From: Pseudeuparius sepicola
Lineage: Eukaryota; Arthropoda; Insecta; Coleoptera; Anthribidae
Direction of reading: 5' to 3'
Assembly (NCBI GenBank): GCA_963920635.1
Contig: OY987298.1
Span: 57,639,949-57,703,948, forward strand
DNA: 64,000 bases
The position numbers and the translations under genes were made by a program. Below are positions 42,232 through 54,491 of the stretch, piece after piece; position 1 is the stretch's first letter, and each line of letters begins with the position of its first letter. The notes beneath the pieces are model-generated. The model saw only the letters and a list, made by a program, of their open reading frames with translations. It did not search any database and was not told where the DNA came from.

Positions 42232-44333
42232 CAGTGTCCTATAATTAATGGGACGTACTTGAAAATCCGACAGATCTCGCTAAAAAATTCATTTTTATTC
42301 TACTGGGTATGGAGTAATCCAAATACAGGACGTTAAAGTTCTTCTTTTTTAATTGAGTTATGGCTATATCTCCCAAAGTAATTAAGCTGCTGAACTTAAA
42401 TTTGGCAGTGATATGTTTTTGGCTATGAGAATAAGCTGCAGATGTCAATTTCTATGTATCACACAGAGAGCACCACTTTTGCTGTTTTTGGATTGTTCTT
42501 TCTCTCGTAACTTTTTTGAAGTTATCTTTTTGGTCTTGCAGGTTTATCATTTTAGAGCACCTTTCAATTTTGCAACTAAATTACACTCTTGTATTATTAG
42601 GATAAAATCAACAGTTTACGTTGAAATTGGCAAAATGTGTCTGAAAACACCTGCTTACTCCAAAATTAAAAAAATAAAATCTCCATCTACCACTTGCAAA
42701 TTATTCAAATTAATTGTCCGCTTTTAAAGAGAGAAAACTTCCCTATGAACAGTGTAACAAAAATTTTTCACTTTTAAAATGGAATGGACTGAAGTCAACA
42801 AAATTGTGACACCCTATTGGAAGCAAACCGAGTTGTTTTGCTCAGTGCCCGTTTGGCATTTTTTTTATTCATTTTGCATGTACAGGGTGAGCAAAACTCG
42901 ATGTCTCAGCTCTATTATAAGAAAAAGAAAAATAATGGAAAAATCTGAAAAGAGGTTCTTAAATGGGATTGAGTAAGGTCAGTTTTAAACCAAATTTGTA
43001 TATTTTTCCAAATTTGGTAACTGAAGTGTGACATCGAATTTTTTCCCCAGAAACATACCTACCTATATTTTGGCACATTTAAAAAGAGCTAATTTTTCTA
43101 ACAAATTTTGTACAGAAAAATTTGATATCATCTATTAAAAATTATAAGCAAATTTGTAAATGTAATTTAAAAAATTGGCAATCGTCGCGTTTTAAACAAG
43201 AAGCCTTTGGAAATAAATAGAAAAGTCGCATCTATCAATAATTAAACTAATGGTTAACAAATATTGTTTTGTTGTCATTTGACTTTGAAAAATGTTCACA
43301 TGCAACAAAATAGTTGACATTTTATTAGTTTATGGGAAATCTCAAAAGAACCCTAGAAGAGCATACACTCAGATATACCCGAACGTGTTATGCCAAGCTT
43401 GAAAAATGTATCTTTAAGCTTCGAATAAATAATAAAAATATATGTTTTTAAGCTTGGATTAATACGTTCGGGGTGTAAGTCAACTGCTCTTCTAGGGTTC
43501 TTTTGAGATTTCCCATAAAATAATAACATGTCGACTTTTCATTGTGTGTGAACATTTTTCAAAGTCAAATTACAACGAAATAATATTTGGCAACCATTAG
43601 TTTAATTATGGACAGATGTGACCTTGCTATTATTTATCTCAAAAGGCCACTTGTTTAAAACGTTTTGATTGCCAATTTTAAATAATACTTTTTACAAATT
43701 TGCTTATAATTTTTTAAAGGAAGAAGATAGCAAAATGTTTTCTTTACAGAACTTGTTGAGAAAAATTTGCTCTTTTTAAATATACAAAAATAGGTATGTT
43801 GCTGAGAAAAAAAATGATGATGGCATTACTCAGTTTCCAAATTTGGAAAAATATTAAAATTTGGCTTGAACCGGACCTTACTCAATCCATTTAAGAATCT
43901 TTTTTCAGACATTTTCCATTTTTCATTAGATGAAAATATTTTTCAAATTTCGGAGTTGATTTTATCTTTATAAAACAAGAGTGTACTTTAGTTGCATAAT
44001 GCAAATGATGAACATGAATGACCAAAAAGAAAACCTGAAAAAAGTCATGAGTAAAAGCTTAACCCAAAAACAGCGCCACTAGCGCCCTCTGTGAAATACA
44101 TTAAATTTGACATCTTCAGCTTATTCTCCATTTCCAAAAATTCATCAGTGTCAAATTTAAATTCAGCAGCTTGATTACTTTGGGGATATAGTCATAATTC
44201 AATTTCAAAAGAGAACTTTAACGTCCTCTATTTCGAAAACAAAATAAGGTAGACCCATATACTTGGTAGGATAAAATAAATTATTGTAATGATATCTGTC
44301 AGATGTTTAAGTATGTCCCATTAATTACCCGTA
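42232..44333. mobile_element. Nested foldbacks: outer 2.1 kb, inner from 42883
   Basis: The outer arms begin CAGTGTCCTATAATTAATGG and end CCCATTAATTACCCG-TATA; they mirror through TTAACGTCC, TGACTATATC/GATATAGTCA and ATCAACAGTTTACG. In the centre a second palindrome starts TA-CAGGGTGAGCAAAACTCG at 42883, with arms meeting near 43425 (AAGCTTGAAAAATG...TTTTTAAGCTTGG) and ending about 43930. It is an insertion of one foldback in the loop of another. Non-coding. Confidence 0.7.
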
Positions 44334-45611
44334 TATTCAAGGTTAGATCATAGCAAAGGATAACTTAAGATACATCTTCTGGTCTTTGTGCCCAATGAAA
44401 TATAGAGCATAACTGGTCGTTTTTACAACAATCATCTATTTATTAACTTCCTCATAATTTTATAATGTCTGCTGACCCAGTTTCAAGAAATTTGTGAAGA
44501 TTAATGTTTGTATTATATTCCTTCTTGCATGCTATAATGTATCAATGCAAGGTCTCTATTAAAATTGTTAGTAAATTGTGGTAGAAAATTGTAGAAATGG
44601 TATATTGTTGATATTTAAGTAAAGGTCCATAAAAATTTTCATGTAAGAAATTATTCAGTTGCCTAAAATGCCATGCCTGAGATAATTTGATATATTTATC
44701 AATTTACCTTCAATTTTATTCTTTCCATGGTAAATATTTAAGTCAGTGCATTATTTTTATATTGTGAAAATTGTTTAACATAAACTGGCCTTAAATAAAT
44801 TAAAGTAGTCATCTTAAATAATTGTATGTTATTAGGAAGGTAATAATGTTTACTGGTCATTTAAAATTACAATAGATATTTATTTACAAATTAAATTATT
44901 TATAAAAAATCACAACAAAAACATAAATTGTTTTATTAAAAATATTGGTCGAATACCCAGGAAATAACTAACCATTGTTATTAGGAAGAATTATGTTAAT
45001 AATGCATTCTGCTTAATAATTCGTCTGTCCATATTGATATACGGCTGGTATCACCAAATTCAAATAATAATAGTTATTTATGTACCAAGGCACTGAAGTT
45101 CAACTTTTTATGACTCATGTGGAATTTAGTTGCCGAAGTCTCTTGCTCAGGCAAATAAACCACCTGAGTCATAAAAAGAACTTCAGTGCCGAGATACATA
45201 TTATATTTTTTTGAAATAGGAAAAAATATTTTGAGAAAAATAATCATAAACTATCACCCATCCATGAACCGACTACGCGCGGCGTTGCTTGAGTTTGACG
45301 ATTGCTCTACCTAGGTCAAGTATGATGAGACACGACACTTTGTATATAGGGTGTAAATGATTTTAAATTAGCTACACCTCCTACCATGGATTTTTGGTAT
45401 ATTTCTATATTGAAAATTATACTAGATATTTGCAATCTTATTCTGTGGATATTGTATACAGATTTTTTTAATTTTATAGGAAATTGCTTATTATGATACC
45501 ACATTGTTTTGAAACTTAGGGTTGGTAGTTTAGGGTCAGTTTATGTTTTAATTTTTTAATACAATATGCATGGCAAAAGTGTTACTAATGTGTACTAATT
45601 TATTTGGGCAG
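44334..45611. other. Intron sequence with one hairpin repeat
   Basis: Very AT-rich. Apart from the hairpin family copy at 45089-45345 nothing is recognised. Confidence 0.4.
45089..45345. repeat. Two-tier hairpin repeat family, copy 2
   Basis: GGCACTGAAGTTCAACTTTT pairs with AAAAAGAACTTCAGTGCC (45089-45190), enclosing TTGCC...GGCAA; then the conserved tail GTTGCTTGAGTTTGACGAT ... CTACCTAGGTCAAGTATGAT as at 3345-3390. This arm pairing is better preserved than in copy 1. Confidence 0.65.
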
Positions 45612-45653
45612 CTGATAAACTGCATCAAAGTCTGGACGCTGTTAACAGCCAAG
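45612..45653 (+). CDS. PPIP5K: PPIP5K exon H (42-nt micro-exon)
   Basis: A 42-nt exon between acceptor TATTTGGGCAG and donor GTAATT. Joined to the single base left from exon G it reads ADKLHQSLDAVNSQ, and the spare last base joins exon I to give Glu. Because its length is a multiple of three, exons G and I also join in frame when it is skipped, so it may be an alternative cassette. Support is the splice-site pair, preserved phase and coding-like sequence; the size makes independent recognition impossible. Confidence 0.65.
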
Positions 45654-46889
45654 GTAATTCATTCCTTAATTTTTATAATTTCACCATATTGATTATAAAC
45701 CTAATTTTATTATATCACAATATTATATGATTAGAAGCGACAACGTAGGACATTTATAAACCCTAAAAGTAATTCATCTAAATATCTGGAAATGCATAAC
45801 TATACTAAAAACCATTGGACCAATCTACATTAGTGTTCTACTTATAATATGCACTTCCAGGTACCCCAGGTTTGGCCCATATCATATGTTACAATGTTAA
45901 TAGGATTTTCATTTGTTGTACTAACTGTCCAGATGGAACCTACTTCCATTGTAACTTTATGTTAGAATAAATTGCTTGATTTCCAGGGTCATAAAATTAC
46001 ACAGCATAATCGTACCAAATGCAAAAACAAAAACTACACTCATTCTTTACATTATTCAGTTTCTATGGTTTTATTGATATTTTTGGTATTTGTCTTTTGA
46101 ATTTTTCCATGCACACCACTTGATTTTGTAGTTTTTCCATCACTGCTTGTTTATTTTAATATGTAGGAGTTGTTCCATTGATCTAAGGAAAGAACGGTTA
46201 AATGCACACAACCAATATCGTTATGTTTTAGAGCTGAATGCATTTCAAATTTAATTCTCACATCTCAGTTGCTAGAACAACCATAATAATTAGAACATTG
46301 TGGTTGATGATATATTACAAAGTGTTAAAATTCATTTTTTAAGAATATGTTTGAATGAATGTTTCATTCATCAATAGCTCTGTATTACCAGGAATCTTAT
46401 AAAATCGTTGTTTTTTTTTTTCAGAAATAAGTATATATTTCTTTATATTACCCTATTATTATTATTTTTTTCGATTTTCTCCCTTATTTTGTTCCCCACA
46501 AAAAAAAACAAAGAAACAAAAATGTGGCACTTTTGGATAGCTAGATAGTGCTGAAAAGGAAATTGGCATCCATGGTGAATTTGCCACACGATAAAAAAAA
46601 ACTCAAAACTATTAGTAGCAGTAGCAATGTTTATTATAAGAGATAGAAGAAAACTTTTATGTTGAAAATTGATGCCACTGAGTAGGTTTATGCAACGGGA
46701 TGCTCAAAATAGTATGAGAAAATTATACAGAGTCTTCGGTTCTCTTGAGGCCTTGAAATTTTTTGTAAATGTGAGGTAGGTAGTTTTTAGTATTGTGTGA
46801 AAAGTTGGCCATGAATGTCCATTTCTTTTTTAACTTCGCCTAACTATACAAAATTGCCATATTTTGTTATCTTATGTTTTTTTTTGTGG
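45654..46889. other. Intron sequence, no gene seen
   Basis: AT-rich, with homopolymer runs and no recognisable structure. Confidence 0.4.
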
Positions 46890-46897
46890 GGCACAAA

Positions 46898-48498
46898 CAG
46901 AGCTGGGAAAGATCATGCCAAAAAAAATCTAGTTCATAGATCAGGTAATTTTTAAAAAAATGATTTAAGATCATTTAAAAATAGGTCTTTTTATACAAAA
47001 ACGATCTTAGATTAACACGTTGACTTCCGAAGCGAATTTCTTGATCGGGTCCGTTGAAGAGAAGTAGTTTTATTGAAAATTTTAGTTATTTTTCGTTTTG
47101 AGAGAGCAAAATATTTTGTTCACGCATTGTGAACAGGTAAAGTACGTGTAGACAGAAAATAATTTAAAAAGGGATCGTAGTTCATTTATTTTCCTGTATT
47201 TGGATAATTTGTAACAAAAAACGTAAATAGTAAGATATTACCAGACCAACTAAAATAGTGTTATTCCCACACCGCACCAATAGATTCCCAGATTCCCCAT
47301 AAGAAATGCACGGTACAGGTGCATATATTATAGATACGCAGCCTGACATAAAGCGCTGCCTGTGAATAATATATATGCACACATAAAGATCGTCTAAAAA
47401 CAATCTGTTTAAAAAAATCATTCAATCCAATGACGTCAAAACCTATAGACGTGGTGCCCCATTGTTAAAATGCCCTTTATTTTGACTCCAAGATTAAATA
47501 TATCCATACTACTCTAAAAACATGCTATAAACAAAGACAGAAAGGCAACCATCAACCAACTATACACCCGGTGATTCCCGGTTATAGTTCCTCCAGAATC
47601 ACACTTAAATATCGCATGTTTTTTCTTGTTTGGGGGCGCCGGAAGCATCGGAACCTCACCTGAAGACTCGGGGGATGGTCTAACGACGCCAGCCTCCGAG
47701 CCCAGAGTCGAAATAAGTTCGCTACGGCTCGACAAAAAGGGTCAATTTCTGACAATCTCGCGACATTTTCGGAATAATTTAATGGAGCGCTTAGATTGTG
47801 ATTAGTTCTGGGCGTCAAGCATTTATCAAAACAAACCTGTCTATAGGTTCTGACGTCATTGATTCAATCTAAGATTTTTTAAAAGATCTAAGATCTTATA
47901 AATGATCTAAGATCTTCTACATGATCTAAGATCTTCTAACGATCTAAGATCTTCTAAACGATCTAAACTCTTTTAAAAGACTACATCTAAAAAATCATAA
48001 TATTATAAATTATCATAGTTTCCTAATTTTGACATATTTAGCAGAAAGTGACATCTTTCAAAACCAGAGCAAGTGCGATGATACGTCCAATTTTGCGTAA
48101 CTAGCTTTGAAAAGTAAAGTTTTACGTAACTGGTTACGTAAAGTTACTTCCCTAACTGAACTAGTTACTTAATCAATCAGTTGATATACCTATGGAGAAT
48201 AGGCCGGCGCCCTACCACTGCACAATTCGTTTCTCCCTCCGATGAATCAAAGCCGAATTCTTAAAAGATCTTTTTTGGTAAAGATCTGAGGTGGTTATTA
48301 CGATCTTAGATTCTTTCAAAGATCTTAGATCTTTGAAAGTATATAAGATAGCCAAATTAAGATCAAAGATCAGATCATTTTTAAACGATCTTTTTAAAAA
48401 AGATCATTCTTTAGTGAAAAAAAGATCTAGATCTAAGATCAAGATTGCGATCTTAGATCTTCAAAACGATCTTTTTTAAATAGATCTGCCCAGCTCTG
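46898..48498. mobile_element. hAT-type non-autonomous element, 1601 bp, 8-bp duplication
   Basis: Termini CAGAGCTGGG and CCCAGCTCTG, flanked by a perfect direct repeat GGCACAAA at 46890-46897 and 48499-48506, the hAT signature. Subterminal zones are packed with AGATCT/GATCTTAGATC motifs (46905-47010, 47868-47975, 48262-48485). A GC-rich core at 47560-47820 contains two short ORFs without recognisable domains. No transposase. Confidence 0.9.
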
Positions 48499-48714
48499 GG
48501 CACAAAATAATAGAGAAAATCGCTTTATTAAAAAATAAATAAAAAGTCAAGAGAGCGGAAGACCCTGTATAAATTAGCAAATTACATATCATTTCACTTA
48601 CATCTTTGATTTGTAATCTTGAATCGCACCACACATTGTGGTGCTTATTTTAAGCTGGTATGTGCATTTAAAAGTACATATTTATCAAGTGTCTTTCATT
48701 GCTTAGCATGAGAT

Positions 48715-50621
48715 CAGAGTTGCCACCTTCCTGGAAAACCGGGAATTATCAGGGGATTTAAATACTGCAATAAATTCAGGGAAATGTGAACAGATGTCAA
48801 GGCAAATTGCTGTATTTTACAATTTTTCTTTTAAATAGGTATTGAGTTTTTAAAATTTTGCTGCCGACTCCAAACTCTGGTGATGTCTATGTGATAATAA
48901 ATATATTCAGTGTGCCCCTGGATAAGTGAACAAACAGGTGTATAGACCTGCTTGATTGGAAACTAAATTATTACATAATTTTAGTTTTAAAAAATCAAGT
49001 AGGTACAAAGGTGTTCAGTTATTTTTTACCACCATTATTTTTTAATTTTCTGACCTTGCAAAAAATGTTAAATAAAACAGTTTTGTATAGCAATGTGTAC
49101 TTTTTAAGCATTATGTGAAAAATCATACAGGCCGTTCCACTTAGGTGTGGCAACTAGATAATAATTTTAATTTATATTTCGTTTGCATCTTTATCCTTCA
49201 ATAGTAATCGTATATTACACCAGCCTTATTCCACACACAAGCTGAAAATAGGCGCCAAACTTGATAATTCCAGCTCTGTATGGAAATGCAGCCATATTTT
49301 AAGGGCGAATGCTCATTGTCCTTTTTGATATTTTCTTCTATATAGGATATCACAAAGGTTTAATTTTTGAAACAATGGGCATTGAAAGTGAAAAATTGAA
49401 AGTTTCAAGGTTGAATATCTTCCAAACAGCTGGACCAAATATATTTCTTCTATATATCGTTGGAATAGCAAGAATACGTAGACTTCAAAAGTAGAAAAAT
49501 ATACAGGGTGTTCTGATTAAAAACCATAGTTATATCTATACTGTTACTCGATGGTCAATTTTTTTTTAAATAGTTATTTTTGTTAAAAGTACCTACCTAA
49601 AATGAAGTTTTTTAAGATGAATCATTGCTGTTTCCGGACGAGGCGTTAGCCGAGTCCAGAATAGCAGATGAGTCCTGAAAAACTTCATTTAGGTACGTGT
49701 GACAAACACTATTTTCTCCCAAAAGTTTGTTATATATGCTTTTTACGATTCTTCAGAATGCTTAAATTTGCAAATTTTCCATAATCTTTGAAATCATAAT
49801 GTTCGAAAAAGTTGGCTTAGAAATTGATATCGTGGCAACAAGTTTGTTTATTTGAAAATTTTGTCATGTAGTTCATTCATTTAGGGACTAGGCCAAAAAA
49901 GAAGCATTTTACGGACTTAAAAAAGTCCGCAAAAAATAGCTATTTTTGGGAGTGTATGACAAATATGAAGTTAAGTGAGTTAAAAGGAAATAACTATCAA
50001 CAGCCTGTACCTATGCCTTGGAAATTTTGTAAAGCGATTTTTCCCACCTGCAAAGGGTGTCTGTAGGTTTTACGACAAAATGTTATTAAGGAGAGTTGTT
50101 CAGAATGAAACACTGAGTAATTGTGTAAAATTTCCTTTGATTTATTTTTGCACTTTTCCCTCGTTATCCACCACAAAATGTTACTAAGAAAAATCGTTTA
50201 GAATGCAAAATTAGGGCGCTCGAGCAAGTTTAAAAGCCATCCGTCTACTTTGAATTTTTCAAAATTCACAAGAAATCAAAGTTGGCCTAGGATTTTGAAA
50301 TTTTACACAATTACTGTGTTTCTTTTCTGAACAACTTTCCTTAACAACGCTTTGTCGTAAAACCTACAGAAATGGCCCTTTGCAGGTGGGACAAATCACT
50401 TTTTTCAAAATATCCAAGACACACTTGATTTTCAAAAATAAAATTATGTCACAAATTATTTTTTAATCAACTAGGTCTTATTTTCAAATGATCAAATTTC
50501 AACTCGAATATTTTCGCCTTTTACACCACTTTGGTCACTTATCCGGGTACACACTGAATTTGGTCAGGGAAAATCGGGAAAAGCCAGGAAATTTAAAATT
50601 AGAAATCTGGTGGCAACCCTG
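48715..50621. mobile_element. hAT-like MITE carrying a nested foldback
   Basis: Termini CAGAGTTGCCACC and GGTGGCAACCCTG, with CAGGGAA/CCAGGAA subterminal motifs of the common CAGGGTTGCCA hAT group. Flanks share only GAGAT, so a clean 8-bp duplication is not shown. About 190 bp of its left and 65 bp of its right end surround the insertion 48908-50556. Confidence 0.6.
48908..50556. mobile_element. Foldback nested inside the hAT-like element
   Basis: CAGTGTGCCCCTGGATAAGT against ACTTATCCGGGTACACACTG. Contains a further palindrome at 50045-50395 (CACCTGCAAAGGGTGTCTGT / CCCTTTGCAGGTGGG) and other element ends near 49500 (TACAGGGTGTTCTG). Non-coding. Confidence 0.65.
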
Positions 50622-51710
50622 GAGATATTTCAAGTTGGCGTACTGTGTGTAAATATCTTTGTCCGTTTTTATATTGCCATTCTGAGATACTTTGCTCAAA
50701 GCCAAGTGTTGATTATATTTTTTTTCTCAAAATACTTAATACAAAATTAATAAGTTAAATCAAAAATGTGCCATTGCCATTATTTTATTAGTTCCAAAAA
50801 GAAAAAATGACAATAAGTGATGCCAAAATAAACATCAGTGATTCCAAAAGTTGTTGTTGTTGTTGTTCTTGCCTTTTATTATCAAATGTGATCTTTTCTA
50901 GGTAGTTTTATTTTATGGGCTACATAATGCAAGTTTTCTGTAATTCTTCATGAAATATATTATGTATTTGATTTTTTAATATACCTAATACCGATGAAAA
51001 AAGTATGTTCGGATATTGTAAAAAATCACATCAACTGGATCAATGGTTCACATATTTATAAATGTTAAATTTAAATGACTGTAGTTTTTGTATATTGTTT
51101 CAAGTGATTGGCCCGTTATATGATATAATTAATAACATTTGACCTGTTTAAAGTCTCTATTCCAAGATATTTACATATTGAGGCTTGGATCGAATCAAAT
51201 AGACTCATCTGTCTGGTAAACCTGTGCGATTGGTGTTTCCAGAGTCAAAGCGAGGGTACATCAAAATCTTGTGTTTTTTTTTTTTAAATCACTGAGGTAT
51301 TGATATACCGCCGTTAGTATAATTCTGCTGCCCATTTGACCTAAAACAACTTATTGAAAATATGGAATGTTTCGAAAAGTCCGGGGCATTCTCAAATTTT
51401 TTCGTGCTTTCCTTTTCCTTTGCTAAATCACTGATATGCATCTGTTTTTGTGTGTTTGTATGTGAGCATGTTTTTTTTTTGTTATACACAGCTTCGTTTT
51501 TAAGCTTACCACACTATATTTAATAACAACTTACAACTCCACTGGAAATTTGCATACACATTTGAATTGCTTTTAATACATAAAATTCGTAAAAGATCAT
51601 CTTGAATATTATGGAACAACCTTGAGATGTTCTTTGATAATTATTATCAAACTGAATATAATGGCAAGTATTCTTTAATTTCAGTTAAAACAGTTTTTAG
51701 CAAGAATATA
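50622..51710. other. Intron sequence, no gene seen
   Basis: AT-rich, with a GTT trinucleotide run near 50850. Nothing recognised. Confidence 0.4.
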
Positions 51711-52396
51711 CTGTGTGTCTGGTCTTTCATGTTAACACCCCTGAAAATCTAAGTAGGCTAGGGAAATTGAACGGGGCAATTTTTTTCTAGGTAGGTGTGT
51801 CTTGAAAGGTCATCATTTGCGAAATATTAGTTTTGCATTGCCGCGAAATTCTGACCTGCTGCGATTTTTTAAAGGGGTGCGTTTTTCAAAATACCATATG
51901 TGCCAAGATCCAATAAAAATATACTAGGAAACACAGAAAATGTATCATCTTAGGCAGTGACTTTGTTGAGGAAAGCCCAATAATTTAAATTGTTTTTATT
52001 TGTTGGTTGGCATTTTATAAAAATGCATTACTCCTGTATTTAATATTTTTTCAATAATTCCAGAGCACTCTTGATTTGTATAAAGTTTCATCAAAATTCA
52101 GCATTTTGACATGGTCCAGAGAAAAATACTCTGTATATTTTTGTATTTAATCTTTGCACACCAACATTTTGAGTAGTCCTATTTTGCTCAACTTTGATTC
52201 CCTTATATATATTTTTTTCAATTTTTGTATGTGGGAGTTTTGGTGTATTCTGATTAACGCTGTGGTGTAGGCCAGGACTTCGCTGCAATGCCAAACCAAT
52301 ACTTCGCAACACCTTTCAGGAACATATCTATAAAAAAATGCTCAGTTCAATTCCCCAGCCTATATAGATTTCTAGGGGTGTTAACATGGGACACTG
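51711..52396. mobile_element. TA-target element, 686 bp
   Basis: TA-CTGTGTGTCTGGTC...TGTTAACACCCCT at the left and AGGGGTGTTAACATGGGACACTG-TA at the right, with AGGCT blocks further in. The interior includes the second copy of the 300-515 repeat (52140-52275). Confidence 0.6.
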
Positions 52397-54491
52397 TAGA
52401 TACTTTTTCAGACATTTCAATATAGGAGCGTTGGCTAGGACGATTTATTAGGAGAAGCCATATTTATCTCATCAAACACATTTCTTCTTTTGAAAATACT
52501 AAACTAACTGAGGAATATTTTTGAATGGTATAATGTATTTTTGTTGGATATTATTTTCTAATCTCAAGAGACTGCCCTTTTGAATAAATTTGCTATAATA
52601 TTATTTTAAGTTGTTAAGTTTCCTTTCTGCAGTGGACTTTGAATCTAGCGTTTTAATTTCTGATTATCTATTTGCCATTTATAATAGATTACAAAACTCA
52701 GAATTGATCAACAACTGTCAAATTGCGTTACTTTTATTGTCTATTTTGTAATTGTAGGTACATATAAAGTTTCAAAACGTTTCTCAGCTCAGCTCAGAAA
52801 TTAATCCAATTGACTTGAAGTAATTTTCCGGAAAATTTGCCATACTACAGTATCTTTACCAATATTCTGATTACTGCATTTTATACAATAATATTCAGGT
52901 ATATCGGAAAAATCATTGAATATTGGTTAAGGTAATAGTGTATATTTCTGGTACTGTGTAAATATTAATTTGTAAACTACATGCTAGCAAATTCAGTATT
53001 AAGGTATATTTAAAGAATACATTGGGGAGTATTGGGAATTATTGTGAAGCATTATTGAACATATAATTATTTTATAGAAAATGTACAGGATGTCATTGGG
53101 TGGTTTTGGGAGTTTGTGAATATTTTTGGTTTCTGTAAGAAAGTTTTTTGTTTATTTTTTACATAGAATTTATTGATGTAGAGAGATATTTCTTTGGTTA
53201 GCGGTTGTGGAGAAATATGTCAAGTTTAAACCATAGGGATTTTCTTCTTTAAAACCGCTACCCAATTAAAATATCTCTACACCAACGAATTCTACATAAA
53301 AATAAACAAAAAATGTGTTACCAAAATCGAAAATATTCACAAACTTGTACATTTGTACAGGTACATGTCAATTTGAATATCTGTTACCTAACATTATTAA
53401 TACAAATCTGGACCAACACTATATTAAAGACTCGAGCATGATGTCATAATTTCATTATTGTTGGCAATCTGGAGTGGCACTAGTTTACGAAAAAAGTACG
53501 ACTTGTTGTAGATTATAGGGAGGTATTCTGTGGTTATAGTTATATCAGTTGCTGTATTTGGAACATCCCATATTTTAAATATCTAGCTTTATTACTGGTT
53601 ACGTTCTTTTTATGGTATCGAATCCTCTTCGCGGTCAGTATTTCGCAGTTTTGTCATATTAACACAGTATTTATAGGTAGATTTGTTTGTGATAACTTGA
53701 AATGCACAGACCATTAAGTGAATTGCAGAGAAATAAAGAGTATTTTCGAATTATGGCATGATTTGTTCAACCACTTGAAAAAGCGAAAATTCTAAGTATT
53801 ATATTTTGGAAAAGTATTTTGTGAGGTATGCAAGAAACAAAATAGAAAATTGGGTATAAAAAGCCCTAAAGCGAACCAATGGTCCGCTATATAAAGAAGA
53901 TTCTGAAAAATCTAATGAGTTCTTTGCTTACTTACACTAGCCATGGACTTCATTTCAAACCAAAAGGTACCAAAATACTCTTGCTTGGTTTTTAGACTCA
54001 CCTTTCTTAAGAAAATGTAGAGAAATATGCCATGTAAACTTATAAAATTAAAGGGACATAACAAACAAGCATTTTATTTTATTTTCGATATTAAATTCGT
54101 TGTTAACAAACATATTAGCATGTTTTTATTTTATAAAATATATCCTGCAACAATGGTGTTTATAACATTATACACTCTGTCGATTTTTTTCATCAGGTGG
54201 CACCAGTGGCGATTGTTTAAAACAGGGCTATGCACAGGTCTAATATAGTGGTGGTTAAGATACAAATTTAAATATAGTTGTATCTGCCAAATAGTTGGTA
54301 ATTTTATTAAGAGCATGTAGTTTAGAAATGTAATGAGGTGATGGTAGCTACTTTACTGATACTGTTCTTTTGTTTCTCTCTCTATTACTCTCTGCCTGGC
54401 CTTCCTTGTGGCTGTAAATGTTGTGACCACGCACTTTCATTGCATGTGATTAATATTCATACATTTTATTTCTTTACATAAAACCACACAG
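52397..54491. other. Intron sequence with one small foldback
   Basis: A 262-bp TA-flanked inverted repeat at about 53086-53347 (AATTTATTGATGTAGAGAGATATTT mirrored by AAATATCTCTACACCAACGAATT in part). The rest is AT-rich; a polypyrimidine zone near 54365-54405 precedes exon I. Confidence 0.45.

Noticed and set aside
47514..47818. Overlapping ORFs in the GC-rich core of the hAT element as a transposase
   Set aside because: Too short and without hAT transposase motifs; the element is non-autonomous.
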